A DNA stretch of 64,000 nt. Source: Ecdyonurus torrentis (Eukaryota > Arthropoda > Insecta > Ephemeroptera > Heptageniidae). This document shows positions 23,254 through 35,059 of the stretch, in pieces. The notes under the pieces were generated by a model, which was given only the letters and a program-made list of their open reading frames with translations, had not been told where the DNA came from and ran no database searches. Where the stretch lies: the NCBI GenBank assembly GCA_949318235.1, contig OX439128.1:44472262-44536261 (forward strand), given 5' to 3'. Position 1 is the stretch's first letter. Each line of letters starts with the position of its first letter. The translations under genes and the position numbers were made by a program.

Positions 23254-24382
23254 TAATTAATGAATTAGTTAATTTCAATACCAAGAAAGTAAAATATAAA
23301 AAATCACTATGATGCTAAACATGTTTTCTCCATAATATATTAACTTCCCATAGGAAACTTCTTACAACTTATTAAATACAATTAATATGTAAGTAGAACT
23401 GATAGTGTTATGTAATGTTTTTTTTTATTATTATTTTTTTAAATCTACTTTTTTTTAATTAAATTACTTTTAAAACTTATAATAAAAGGAGGAGTTACAC
23501 ATATAAGAGGGTCTATAACTTTGAAAAAAATCTTTATTTCTGTTCGTTAGGTGGAATAAAGAATTACATTGCCATTATATAAGAATTAAAACTTACCATC
23601 CTGCAGCTACCAATGCTGCTTTTTTTTTTTCTTTAAAAAAAAAATTATAAAAAAAGCTTTTTTTATTTTTAAGCTTACTGTATTTAGTATAAACGAAGGA
23701 AGGGTATTATATACGTACAAAAAAAAATAAAAGAAAAAATCTTTGATGATATAATTAAATATGTAATTAAAGAATGGTATGGCATAGGTTTTGTTTTGTA
23801 ATAATGTGAAACCAAGCTGAATTTAAGATGTATATTTTGAGATTTTTTTTTCTCTTGTCGATATAATCTTTTTCATGGTGTAAGTCATTCTTTACTTTGT
23901 GGTTGCAAATAGAAAAAAATATTAAATATAAATGTATTTTTAATCTGAAAGAAGCCGTATTTTTTTAAGGTATTGTAACTTTTTATATTTAAATTTGTTT
24001 AATGATGGTGTCTCTTTTACATATATTTATTTTTCTTTAAATTGTATATATTTTATAGAAATTTTAGAATAAATGTTAGTGATCAAAGGAATTAAAATGA
24101 TTTGTTAAATTATTATTATTATTTGAATCTTTAATTGGAATTTTTGTTTTTAATTCATCAATTCTGCTCTCGAAACTTGTGTTCAAATCCAATAAAAATA
24201 TAATAATTTAATAAACTGTAGCTCTGCCTTAAACTATTATCTTAAATTTAGAAACAATAATATAAAACTCGTATTAAAAAAAAATCATATAATATAACGT
24301 CTTACACGTTATTTTTCTTTTCTTTTTCCCCCCTCATCTTTCTTTAATTTACCCTTTCTGTTCAATCTTGTTATATAAGCAC

Positions 24383-24385
<3 letters not shown>
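23254..24385. other. AT-rich stretch
   Basis: No gene seen. A donor-like GTAAGT on the minus strand lies at about 23590 next to a short GC-rich word (GCAGCATTGGTAGCTGCAGG), too little to call an exon. Confidence 0.4.
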
Positions 24386-24420
<35 letters not shown>

Positions 24421-24720
24421 TCTTTTCTTAAATGAGCAGAAAATTGTAAGAGTGTCTGACATAACATAGTTTTTTTTTTCACCCTCCATAAACTTGCGAT
24501 CTGATCTACATAGGCTTAATTTCATTTTTATTCTCATTTCGTGGCTTAATCCCTCTACTCTTTTCTTCTGCGTGATTTGTAAACATTGCTGGCTGGGCAA
24601 GTGGGAGGAAGCTACAAGGCGGAGCACTTTTAATGAAGCTCGCCCACTCAACTTTGGATTTTTCGTTTCTTTTGCCAATCAAGGCGCCACTTAAAGTAAG
24701 AACGTGAGTTATACTCAGGA
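24386..24720. promoter_or_regulatory. (CT)n tract and adjacent GC-richer island
   Basis: (CT)n at 24386-24419 is followed by a compositionally distinct block at 24560-24720 containing GGCTGGGCAAGTGGGAGG and AGGCGCC. Open frames exist on both strands, as expected in GC-rich DNA, but neither has splice limits or a recognisable domain. A regulatory element or noncoding exon is more likely than a protein. Confidence 0.25.
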
Positions 24721-25649
24721 CAAGGGCCAGGAAAAAAAATTAAGATGGTATTAAAAACAAAGAGTATCTTCTATATAACTAAAAAAAATCAACCCCTCTT
24801 ATATTTTAGTAGGGTTGCTATTATAAATTTTTATTCTTTTCTTATGTTAAAATATATATTTTTATTCTTAATAACAGAAATCTCGTTGTTTTAATTACTA
24901 GTAACTTATTTTGCATGTAAATTTATCATTCGTTATTTTTATGTTTTAATGTATTTTACTGGTTATATAAAGTTTTTTTATAAATTTTATATCCAAATTT
25001 TTTTGTATGCGCTGCTATAAAACTAGCTTTGTGAACATTATGTCCTTACTGCTTGAACTCTGATAGTATTTTAGTTTGTTTTTTTTTTCACTTTTTTTTC
25101 TGTGTATTAGATATGAAACAAGTAATAAAAATTGTCATCACTTTGGAATTTCAATAATCACATAGTTGCGAAATCACAATAACACGAAAGCCAATCCCTT
25201 TCAATCACATAGTTCTTAAATAAGCAGTAAAAATATGAATTATGTTTTCACTCTAGACAGCTAAATTATATCTATAGGTAATCCACCAAATATTCCAAAA
25301 TTTGATCTCAATTGATTAATAATAAATATAAGCGTAGTTTTAAAGAGCCAATTTACGAATGCTTATTTGTAAATTTTTTGTGTCCAGGAATTTCCTGGGT
25401 CAATAAAACTTTTATTTCTTATTTTAACTTCTTTATTTAACACTAAATAAAAATATGCATGTTTCACTAAAAGAAATTTGAAAAGGCTTATTTAAATTAT
25501 TACTGTCATATTTGATACTTTTTGTTTTTGTTTGTGAGCTCTTCTTATCTTAATACATTCAATTAACAGTAAATAACATAAAACAAAAGCTTTGTTATTA
25601 CTTTTTCAGTTAAAAGCTTGCAGTATTTCTCATTAAGGTGGGAAATCAG

Positions 25650-25925
25650 GTACTGCGGGATTTGACTAAAAAGTTGTAAAGATAGAAAAATTGGAAATTT
25701 TGCACAGTGATACATTAGGATAAGGTATCGTTAAAAATTTAAAAATTTTGGGGAGTCACCATGCTAGATTTTAAATTACGATTTTTTGAAATGTTAGTCC
25801 TATAAGAGCCCATGTTAATTTAATTAAATATTTTCTCTCTTATCTGATGGTCATGAGTTCTAAAATTTTTATCAGAGGTAGCTGCTACTATTAACTTTCA
25901 AATGAAATCGTAAAGTTTGGAAGTT
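25650..25925. mobile_element. MITE family L, decayed copy
   Basis: Homologous to the complement of 63169-63497: AAAAATTTTGGGGAGTCACC and GCCCATGTTAATTTAA match, in the same order, at about 70-75 percent by eye. The termini are eroded. Confidence 0.6.
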
Positions 25926-25989
25926 TTCTTTTTAGATTTTAAAATGCAAGCCATCTGAATACAACCCTTAAACCCAAAGTAACTAATAT

Positions 25990-26520
25990 TAATACAAAAA
26001 GAAAAAAAAATCTTTAAAAAACTCTTAAAAGTTCATAAAATTTCCCGGAAATTGAAAAAAAAAAAAATGCTAACTTCTAAACTCACGAAAAGTTTTATTT
26101 AATACTTTGAAAAAAGAATGGAACTCTTAAAAACACTTGAAAAAATGTTTATATATCTCAGAAAAGGTATAAAACTTCTAAAAAAATTAATTCAAAGAGC
26201 GAAGTTCAAAAATGTTGTGAAAAAAATTAAAACTATAATAGTTCAAATGTATGTTCAAAAAAGTTGACAGCTTCACAAAAAGTTTTCAACAAAAGCTCAA
26301 GAAAAAAAAGATATTAAAAAAAGTTATACAATTAATAGCATGTCACAAACATTTAAAAACAAAAAGTCTAAAAAGTGCAAAAATATTATAACAAAATATA
26401 AAAATATTCAACAACCACGTTCATCATAACTAAAAAGTTACAAAAATTCAGAACAAAAGTTCAAAATAGTATAATATAAAAAAAAAAAAAAAAAGTTCAA
26501 AAGTATTTATCAAAAATCAC
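25990..26520. repeat. A-rich degenerate repeat field
   Basis: Words such as AAAAGTTCA, AAAAAAGTT and CACAAAAAGTT recur every 20-30 bases on the plus strand, with almost no T-rich equivalents. It reads like an old tandem array that has drifted. Confidence 0.35.
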
Positions 26521-28161
26521 AAGTTGAACTGCTTTAATTCATTTGAACCATCTTAAACCGGATTTATGAATTCAAATAATTTTTAACCTGTAAACCGTAT
26601 ATAACATGTATAAATTTCAAAAAAAAAAAAAAAAAAAAAAATTAATTTTCAACATTAAAACAAAACTTAAGATGAACCACACATTCCAACATAACATACT
26701 TAACTATACTCTACTGATTATTAGTATTACATTTAAATATTAATATACCAATATAATAAAGAATATTAATACCATATGATTTAGATTTTCAATAGAAAAC
26801 ATTATATAATTATATAATTTCAATTTATTAAAATAAAATACATTTTAAATATAAATACTATGTACGTATCTCAATGTCTTGATAAAATTACATCATTATC
26901 ATATATGTATATTATAAAACTTATATATTATAAGAAGTATAAAGCTTTATAATATATTATAGTGTGTTTCTTTCTTGCTAAAGAATTATAAGGGGTTGAA
27001 GAAACACTGAGCTGCTTATTATATAAGAAAATAGAATTAGTTTAGAGAAGAAGTGATTTTCCTTACATTATAAGCATGTTATAAGTAAAGTATAAAGTAT
27101 AAGAAGAGTACGTTACCTTCTTATTTTATATTTGTTTTTGTTTTATATATATATATTATATATTTTCTTGTGCTTCAATGTTTATGAATATCATAAAGTA
27201 GATCACGGTTTGAAAATATAACAGAAAGGAAAGATGTTTTTAACGTATTAATTATTATAATTTTTTTTTCTTATTATTATCATCATCATCTTCTTATGAA
27301 GTGAATTTTGTCAGGTGCGCGTAGCTATCCGAGTGTGTAAGAACTTGCTCAAGGATTTGCGGTCGTTGTTGAGAAGATTTTGCTTCTATAAACTTTTGCC
27401 CCCTTCCTTTTTCCATAGTAATATATAAATATATATATATATAAAGCAAAGTAAAGTAGTGAACTCTGCTTTCTATAGCTCTGTTCTTCTTAATACTCCC
27501 ACCTACTTAATTTTCTTTGTTTTTTTTTTTATCAAGAAGATATTATTATTATTACAAGAAGAAACATGCAGGGTTTTATAAGAAAATATATTTTTATATA
27601 CAGTAGAATCTTTATAAAGATTTACATAAGATGATTTTTCATTTATAATAAATCTAAATGTATTTTTAGTTTTTTTTTTTTAAGATTATTATTAAGTAGA
27701 ATGTATTTGTAAGGCTTATTTAATTATATTTAAGTAAATTAATATTAGAATTAGTGAGTATAATATAATAATGAAATATTTATCATTCTGCTTTGGTTTG
27801 TAATACATCTGATATTATACTTCTTATAGATTATAATACAAATTTTGAAGAGAGTTTGATTTTTAATACAATTAAAGTCAAACTAAACAATTTAAGATAT
27901 TATTTTTACAATTCATAGCAAAAATGAAATAGATATGACAGATAATTTTTATTAAAATTATTAATACTAAAATTATTAATTTTTAGTTTTTTTATTAATG
28001 AAATACTCTAAAGTATCATTTTAATTGAAGCGTAAGTTTTAAACGCGTCAAATTTACGAGTTATGTGAATGAAACGTAAAACGTACACTGAATTTTGGGA
28101 TTTTTTTACGGGGGAAAAAAACTTGTCTAAATGTAACATTATTGTTTTGTTTTTTTCTTGC

Positions 28162-28192
<31 letters not shown>

Positions 28193-28700
28193 TTTAGTTA
28201 TACACTCAAATGTATATATATGTGTATTTATTTATATATTTATATTTAACTTTAACAATAAATATTACAAGGGTAATCAAATTGTATAAATTTAGATCTG
28301 ATATGCACAATATAGATTTTTGATATAAAATATTATAATGCATTGAATTATAAAAAAATTAAATACATTGAAACTAAATCTACTAATACAATTCTCACAT
28401 AAATATTTCTCTATATATATGCATCATATTGAATATAATATAAAATATTTAAAGGATAATACAGTATAATATAAAGCATCATGTTGTATTAAATTCACTT
28501 GAGTTGTTATCTTATACATAATATAACTAATAAGATGTGATTTTATGCTTATACTTGCAGGTGTTTATAAAGACATACATACAAGCTTTATTATAGTAAC
28601 GAACCTAAATAATCATGATCCTATCTTACTTAAATGATAATGAAAATAAGTTCTCTCTCTCTCTTCTTGGAGATCATGTAATATTCAGCCTAAATATCTT
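26521..28700. other. AT-rich stretch with one GC-richer spot
   Basis: Bases 27313-27400 stand out: after a possible acceptor (TTTTGTCAG) an open frame reads VRVAIRVCKNLLKDLRSLLR on the plus strand. There is no good donor after it, and the opposite strand is also open, so it is recorded only as an exon candidate. Poly(A) at 26621-26640; nothing else was seen. Confidence 0.3.
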
Positions 28701-28811
28701 ATATATATATATAGAGTCTTAGACTGTGACGATACGCGGGTTAATAATAAGGCTTGTGGCTAACACCTTACTGCTTTCCAAACTTAAGCTTCTCGCGAAT
28801 AAATTGAGAAA

Positions 28812-28813
<2 letters not shown>

Positions 28814-28901
<88 letters not shown>
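28814..28901. repeat. (TA)n microsatellite
   Basis: About 43 uninterrupted TA units. Confidence 0.95.
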
Positions 28902-28903
<2 letters not shown>

Positions 28904-29888
28904 TATCAGGTGTATTTACAACATAACGTCTTATAGGCATCGATTTGAAATAAGTACTATTTTCATGCATGTAAATGCTTTAAAACATTAGTTAAGACTT
29001 TCAAATTTAGTCCAAGCTTCTTATATATATAAATATATATATATACCAGCTTTGTATTATATACTTATTATTACTTACTTAAAAGGAAATAGTAATATTA
29101 TTATTCTTATAATAAAATTTAAAGTAAAATGTATTTTAGTAGTTAATCGAATTATCATGTTAATTGTTAATACATGTTATAGAAAACTGTCTTCAGTATT
29201 TTGTTTTATTTAGTATATTTAACTAGATTATTATGAATAATTTAATATTGTTTAAAAAAAAAACTTAAACTGATAAAGTATAATTGAAAAAGTATTAAAA
29301 ATACAATAAATATATATGATTGAAAAAACAATGTAGAGAAAAATGAAACCCAAAAAAGCTAAAACAATATCGTCGTATAAGATTAAATATTACAGTTTAA
29401 AAAATTGAAACAAAACAAAAATACACAAATTAAAAGATAAACAGATGCTAATGTTACACACCTTAATAGTAACCTCTAATGTATACCTCACTGAAAAACT
29501 TGTATTTTTTTCCATAATAATAATAATAAATCTCAGCACTCAATTTACAACCATATATGAGTAAATTAAAAAAAATAATAATAATAAAATTACTAAACTA
29601 TATTAAACTAATAAACAAATATAAAGTAATAAAGTTTTTAGAGTGCGTTTTACAGTGAAAGAATATTAAAAACGTAATATCAGGGTTTTCAATCATAAAT
29701 AATAAAGCGTTTAAATAAACTTGAGTGACCTCAAATACTCTTGAGACTAATATAGTTTGTTTTTTTACTATACATAATATATAAATTGTTAATTAAATTA
29801 ATTGTAATTAATAAAATTGATACAACTACAAATAATAATTTAAACCTTTATGTTTTGGTTATTATATTTAATAAAGTGAAAACTGTAT

Positions 29889-29927
29889 TTGCAAGAGCGA
29901 GAGAAGGGGAGGAGAACGGGGGCTAGA

Positions 29928-30022
<95 letters not shown>
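29889..30022. repeat. Purine tract and (GA)n microsatellite
   Basis: An imperfect G/A lead-in from 29889 is followed by about 46 pure GA units from 29931. Confidence 0.95.
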
Positions 30023-30024
<2 letters not shown>

Positions 30025-30543
30025 CTATACTGTATATTTACACAAAATCCGAGTGGCCAGTTTCAAAAGCGTACAGGGTGGATGAAGGGTTGCTTTCTGG
30101 CTAACTGACTATATTAAGTGTCCTTATAAACTCTTTGAAAAGCGCAATCCAATAGGTATATTGTACTCTTAACCCAACCAATGTAAACTATATTTACATT
30201 TATTACATTAACTGTAATATATTATGAAATTAAACTTATGGAGTACATCATATATTTTAGCTCATATATATATATATATATCAGTCATCCATAATATTAT
30301 AAGAGAACAAGTCTGTATATAGCTTGAGCTCTCGACTCAAAATAACATTTCAATGTGTATATATGTTTATTTAGTTAGTTGATATAAACTAAAACACGAT
30401 ATGCTTTCATATTAATTATAATAACTTTGTATCAAATATATATTTATACACTCATGTTTATTATTAAAACGTATTTTGGATTTTCATCATAATATTTGTT
30501 TTGATCGTATGTGTTATTTAATCAAATTTTATATCATCACTGT

Positions 30544-30651
<108 letters not shown>

Positions 30652-30932
30652 AATAATGAAATTAAATAAATTTTATCATGCTTCTTTATGGGTTTGTATA
30701 AACATATATATCTCTTCATGTTATATCTTTTTTGACATTTTCTATAAAAGTTATTAGCTTTTACCTAAAATTAATTAGAATTTATTTTATTTGAGGTAAA
30801 GATTTAAAATATTTAAGATCTTAATTATTAATATATATTTAAAAGTAACTTTTAAAGGGAATATTATAACTTGAGGAATGTATGAAATGTTGTGTTTTAA
30901 CAGCTACTATATTTTTTTATTTATTCCATCAT

Positions 30933-31420
30933 AATAGAAGACTTGCAAAAGTAGGTTTAGTGAGGAAGTAAACAAACTCACAACCCAACAATACTAACAA
31001 AGTGCTAGCTGACGACTTACTGTTAGTCTTCCTGTCTACATTTAACATGTTTTCTTATGGTGGAATGCAGCAGCTATAACTTGAGTTAGAATTATTTTTT
31101 AGAGCTGAAATTTTTACTGTAGCTTACTTAGCCTCAAAGCTTTTATTTTCCTGGATTTCAAGTCAATTGGGTGAAATTTTTTTTTTAAACCAAATTACTT
31201 GAAATCCAGGAAAACAAAAGATTGTAGTCTCAGTAAGCTAAAGTAAAAATTTCAGCTCTGAAAAATAATTATAACTTGAGTTATAGCTGCTTATTTGCTC
31301 CATAAGAAAGCATGTTAAATTGAGACAGGAACATAAGTCGTCTGCTAGCATTTTGTTAGTGTTGTTGGGCTGTCAGTTTGTTTATTTTCTCACTAAACCT
31401 ACTTTTGAAAGTCTTCTAAT
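30933..31420. mobile_element. Large foldback element family H
   Basis: Arms of about 225 bp: TAGAAGACTTGCAAAAGTAG on the left, with its complement at the right end. Pairing includes AACTTGAGTTA, GAGCTGAAATTTTTACT and TTTCCTGGATTTCAAGT near a short loop. Divergence between arms is modest. Confidence 0.85.
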
Positions 31421-31441
31421 GTAAACAATTCAAAGTTTACA

Positions 31442-31470
31442 ATATATATATATATATATACACACACACA
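31442..31470. repeat. (TA)n(CA)n compound microsatellite
   Basis: TA units run directly into five CA units. Confidence 0.9.
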
Positions 31471-32121
31471 AGGTTTAATGATGGAGGGTACACATACACA
31501 TACAATAAGGCATTACAAGAACACCGCTACACTCAAATGTGGTATGCTATACCCTAAGAAGAAATATATAATATTAATATTAAGCTATGTGAAAACCATA
31601 TAGTCATTATAAAGCACATAAAATCACTCAGTCAACAAATAATAAAAACTGAGTTCTTTAAACTTTGTATGATCACAAATCTTCAAATCATATAGATATT
31701 GATATTTTGATGAATTATTATTTTACTTGATGATGTTTGTTTTAATTAAGCTTTATATTTATATACTTTGAGTAATAATATATTTTTTATTTGAATTAAA
31801 ATTTACAGTACAATAATTTAATAGCAAATAAAGAAAGGAAAATATTAAATGAAAAAAATTAGCTGGTCATGACTATAATAAAAAACGATTGAGTAGAACA
31901 GCTTTCATTCAGTACGTCTGAATTTCAATTTTCGTTCTGATAAATATAGTCACATATTTCCTAGAAAATGCAAATAACAATCTTTTTAGTATTTGCAGAT
32001 AAATGTATGCGCTTGTTTCTTGCAAATAGACGGAAAATTCAAAGTAAAGCAAACGTACTGTAAGTATACATATGATTTTAAAAAAAAAGGACGAAGAAGA
32101 AATTTTTTTAAAAGAAGAAAG

Positions 32122-32154
<33 letters not shown>

Positions 32155-32455
32155 AAAGGAACTTGAAAGAAATCTTTTGAAAAAATTAACTTGGAAAACA
32201 CACAAACATTTTACTAAATATCTAATTATATATTATCATCTTCTTGAAAAAAAAACTCTCTTTGATTATATGATAAAAATTTGTTTTATTAAAAGAATTT
32301 ACATAAGAAGCTCATAAAAAATTATAAATATATATATTTTTTTTTAGGATTTTTTTTTTAATGAATAACCCAACATTTCTTATCGAGGTCTATATAGAAG
32401 AAGAAGAAAAAAAATTGTTTGCATAAATAAGAAGACAAAAAATTTACTTTATACT

Positions 32456-32640
32456 AATTTGTCATTTTGTGGACTGTTGGTTTTGCTTTGAGAAGTAATT
32501 TTTTTCCCTTCTTGCAATGGGCAGAAAGTGGAGTTTGTTCTGAATTGGCGAGCCAATCTCAAGGGACTTTTGGTCACATAAGCAAACACCAAGACGTCGT
32601 TTGCTTAAGATGCCTGCCTATACTTACTCATCAGGCTAAT
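32456..32640 (+). other. Possible exon in a GC-richer patch
   Basis: An open frame of about 60 codons lacking an ATG ends at TAA near 32640; its last part reads ESGVCSELASQSQGTFGHIS. A pyrimidine-rich tract and GGGCAG at about 32500-32524 could be an acceptor, making this a last exon. The protein is not recognisable and the minus strand is also fairly open. Low confidence. Confidence 0.2.
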
Positions 32641-32755
32641 TAAATCATATCACTTTGATCACAGAGTAACATATTTACTTTACTTAGAAAGTCAATTGAA
32701 TGTTAGTTTCGTATTACAGAAAATGTATTACGATTTTTACCTTATTATTCATTTT

Positions 32756-33382
32756 GGTTCGTTCTATAAACTACACACAAAATTGAGCCAGTGCTCAGAA
32801 CTTTTTCCTTTGTTAATAACATATGATCACAACGTCACTGCATATTCTAGACGTGTATTTGACTTACAGTATACTTACAATTTCTTTCAGTAATAAAATT
32901 TCCTTCATACGTTTTATTGAATGAATATTATTATAATTATTTTTTAACGAGTAAAAATGTATCAAAAATGATTGATTCAAGAAAAAATCACATTTTTTGC
33001 TTGTATTAAAACTTGACTTCCTGCGCAAATGCTCGACAGGTGAGACGACGTCTTTTAGTTCGATACATGCCTGGTGAGAGTGTCTGAATGACATGAGGTG
33101 CCTTCTCATTTTATTTGGAAGTCAAATTCTTGCACAAGCAAAATAAATAAAATTTTCCTCAAATTAAGCATTTTTTTTTTTTTTTTTTTACTTTTTTGTA
33201 TGCAGAATAATATAAAAGTAATTTTTAACTATAAAAAAGTACTTTAGAAATTTTATTACTTAAATAAATCGTAAGTCAAATAAACTTCTCGAATATGCAG
33301 TGACGTCGTGATCATATGTTAATAACAAAGGAAAAAGTTCTGAGCACTGGCTCAATTTTGTGTGTAGTTTATAGAACGAACC
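32756..33382. mobile_element. Foldback element family I
   Basis: Arms of about 115 bp are almost identical (GGTTCGTTCTATAAACTACA inward), with only a handful of differences, suggesting recent activity or gene conversion. The loop of about 390 bp contains an unrelated GC-richer segment (33030-33110). CRE-like TGACGTCG lies in the right arm and its variant in the left. Confidence 0.85.
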
Positions 33383-34189
33383 TTTGTTGTTGCGTCAATA
33401 ACTATTATATAACTTTTTTTTTTTTTTTTAGTTTATAGAAATACGTTATCTAAAATTTTACATGGTATAATTTTTTTATCATGTTCTCAACACGGAAATT
33501 TTGTCACAAATGTTGTATTATGATTTTGTTTTTCTTCTTTTTTTCATAATAATAATAATAATTTCTACTTAAAAACTGTTAATTATTAACATGTTTTCAA
33601 AATTGAAAGTTTGTTTTTTTACCGAAATTTTACTTTCCTTGCTAGAGAATGTACTTATATGTAATTGTTAGGCAACTTATTTATTTAAAAAATTCAGTCT
33701 AAATATAACAGTACAGTATTTTATGTTATCAATAAAAATTAAAGAAACAATAAATAAAAAAAAAATCAAGTAATTCAACTCAAACGTAATTGAAATTGAT
33801 TAAATATGGCACCACATGATAAAAAAAAATGTGGCTTTTTTTTCTTCTAATTTCCGGTAATAAAGATAGCAATGAGAAGAACACGAGATAGAATTATTTT
33901 ACTGAAATGTAAAAAAAAAAAAAAAAAAAAAAGAAGAAGAAGAAGAAGAAGAAGAAAAAAGTTATTTATTTATAAAAAATAATCAAATCATTTGAAAACA
34001 ATGTTATAAACAAATTTAATATTGCATGAAATGTAAAATAATAATAATTATAAATAAAAGAAATAAAAAAACGTGTTTTAGATTGTGGAAAATATACATA
34101 CAAGCAGGACTGTACAACATATCGTAATTGTTTTGATAATAACACCTATTTTTTACGTCATGACAGCTCTTGTGCTATGAAAAAATGCT
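33383..34189. other. AT-rich stretch with poly(A) and (GAA)n
   Basis: Poly(A) at about 33911-33931 runs into GAA repeats to 33957. No gene seen. Confidence 0.5.
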
Positions 34190-34700
34190 TAAGAGAACAT
34201 AATATGTAAATGGACCGCGAGTAAAATCTGGTCAGTTTATCGCCTTGCGATATAGGCAACTCTTTATTCATATAAGTACCAAGGGTTACATATCTCTCCA
34301 GGCGCTTTCTCAGCAAATCTTCAATTTTACATGTACTATACTAGACTCAAAAAACCTCAGTCGATTTATAGTTTTACCACTAATGTATCACCCATTTCTC
34401 GTACGCATTTCAAAGGGGAGCGGCTGGGCGATACCGTAAAAGGTCGAACGGCAGGTAACTCAGGCTTTTTGAGGCGAGTATATGTACTGTACCGATACGG
34501 ACATAAAGTTACAAACGAAGAAAAGGCAATATATGTCAATTTATTTTTTGCCACCCACCGCACCCGCTCTCTACTTTGACCTGTGCTATCTTTAGTTTGT
34601 TCTGCAAAGTATAGTGAGGCTCTTTAACAGTGATCGGCTGCCCAAAAAAATAAGACACGTTCATTGGTTGATCTTGTTTTTTGAGCCGATAAAAGTGAGT
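34190..34700. other. GC-rich block of unknown nature
   Basis: A compositionally distinct 500-bp segment. Open frames exist on both strands: on the minus strand 34366-34563 gives 65 residues including ELPAVRPFTVSPSRSPLKCV, and the plus strand has overlapping shorter frames. No splice sites clearly bound it, and no RNA family (tRNA, 5S, U snRNA, SRP, RNase P) is recognised. It could be a noncoding RNA, a conserved regulatory block, a transposon fragment or an exon. Confidence 0.35.
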
Positions 34701-34930
34701 CGCATGTTGAGCATGGAACTTTTTTTTTTTTTTTGTGAATTATCGTTAATTGTTATCAGGTCAAAAGTTTATAAACGAAGTAAATGAAGAAATAACAATG
34801 ATCAACCATATATAGGTAATGACGTCATGATCAGATGTTTTTAACAACGTTTTTTTTTTTTTTTTTTTTTTTTTAAGCTGGGTCAAGAGTTGTGACATTT
34901 GTGACTATGTTGCTATTTATCAAATTCCAT

Positions 34931-34931
34931 A

Positions 34932-34959
<28 letters not shown>
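34931..34959. repeat. (TA)n microsatellite
   Basis: Short pure TA run next to the candidate exon at 34977. Confidence 0.9.
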
Positions 34960-34965
<6 letters not shown>

Positions 34966-34976
34966 TTGTAACTTAC

Positions 34977-35055
34977 CGTGTCCATAGTGGTACCTTTCCA
35001 AATTCCCTTTGCCTGAATTGGCTATAGAGTCGTATGACTTGAACCAAAGCAACAT
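34977..35055 (-). CDS. Candidate short coding exon, unrecognised
   Basis: On the minus strand a frame beginning at ATG 35055 reads MLLWFKSYDSIANSGKGNLE and continues through RYHYGHG to a canonical donor: CACG, then GTAAGT at 34976. The exon end is phase 1. The stretch is GC-richer than its surroundings and its codon use looks coding. An acceptor such as TTGGTTCAAG near 35033 would make it an internal exon instead. The product is unknown. A chance ORF beside a chance donor is possible. Confidence 0.3.
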
Positions 35056-35059
35056 TAAT

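Noticed and set aside
23590..23625. Minus-strand micro-exon ending GCAGGATG before GTAAGT
   Set aside because: Only about 20 bases, with a poly(A/T) run instead of a proper acceptor.
28719..28970. Open frames made of YIYIYI runs, here and at the other (TA)n tracts
   Set aside because: A TA repeat has no stop in two frames, so these are artefacts. The 28710-28805 segment beside this one has an open minus frame (LSLESSKVLATSLIINPRIV) but no convincing boundaries.
32864..33109. 81-residue minus-strand open frame
   Set aside because: Lies in foldback I, spanning arm and loop, with no recognisable domain.
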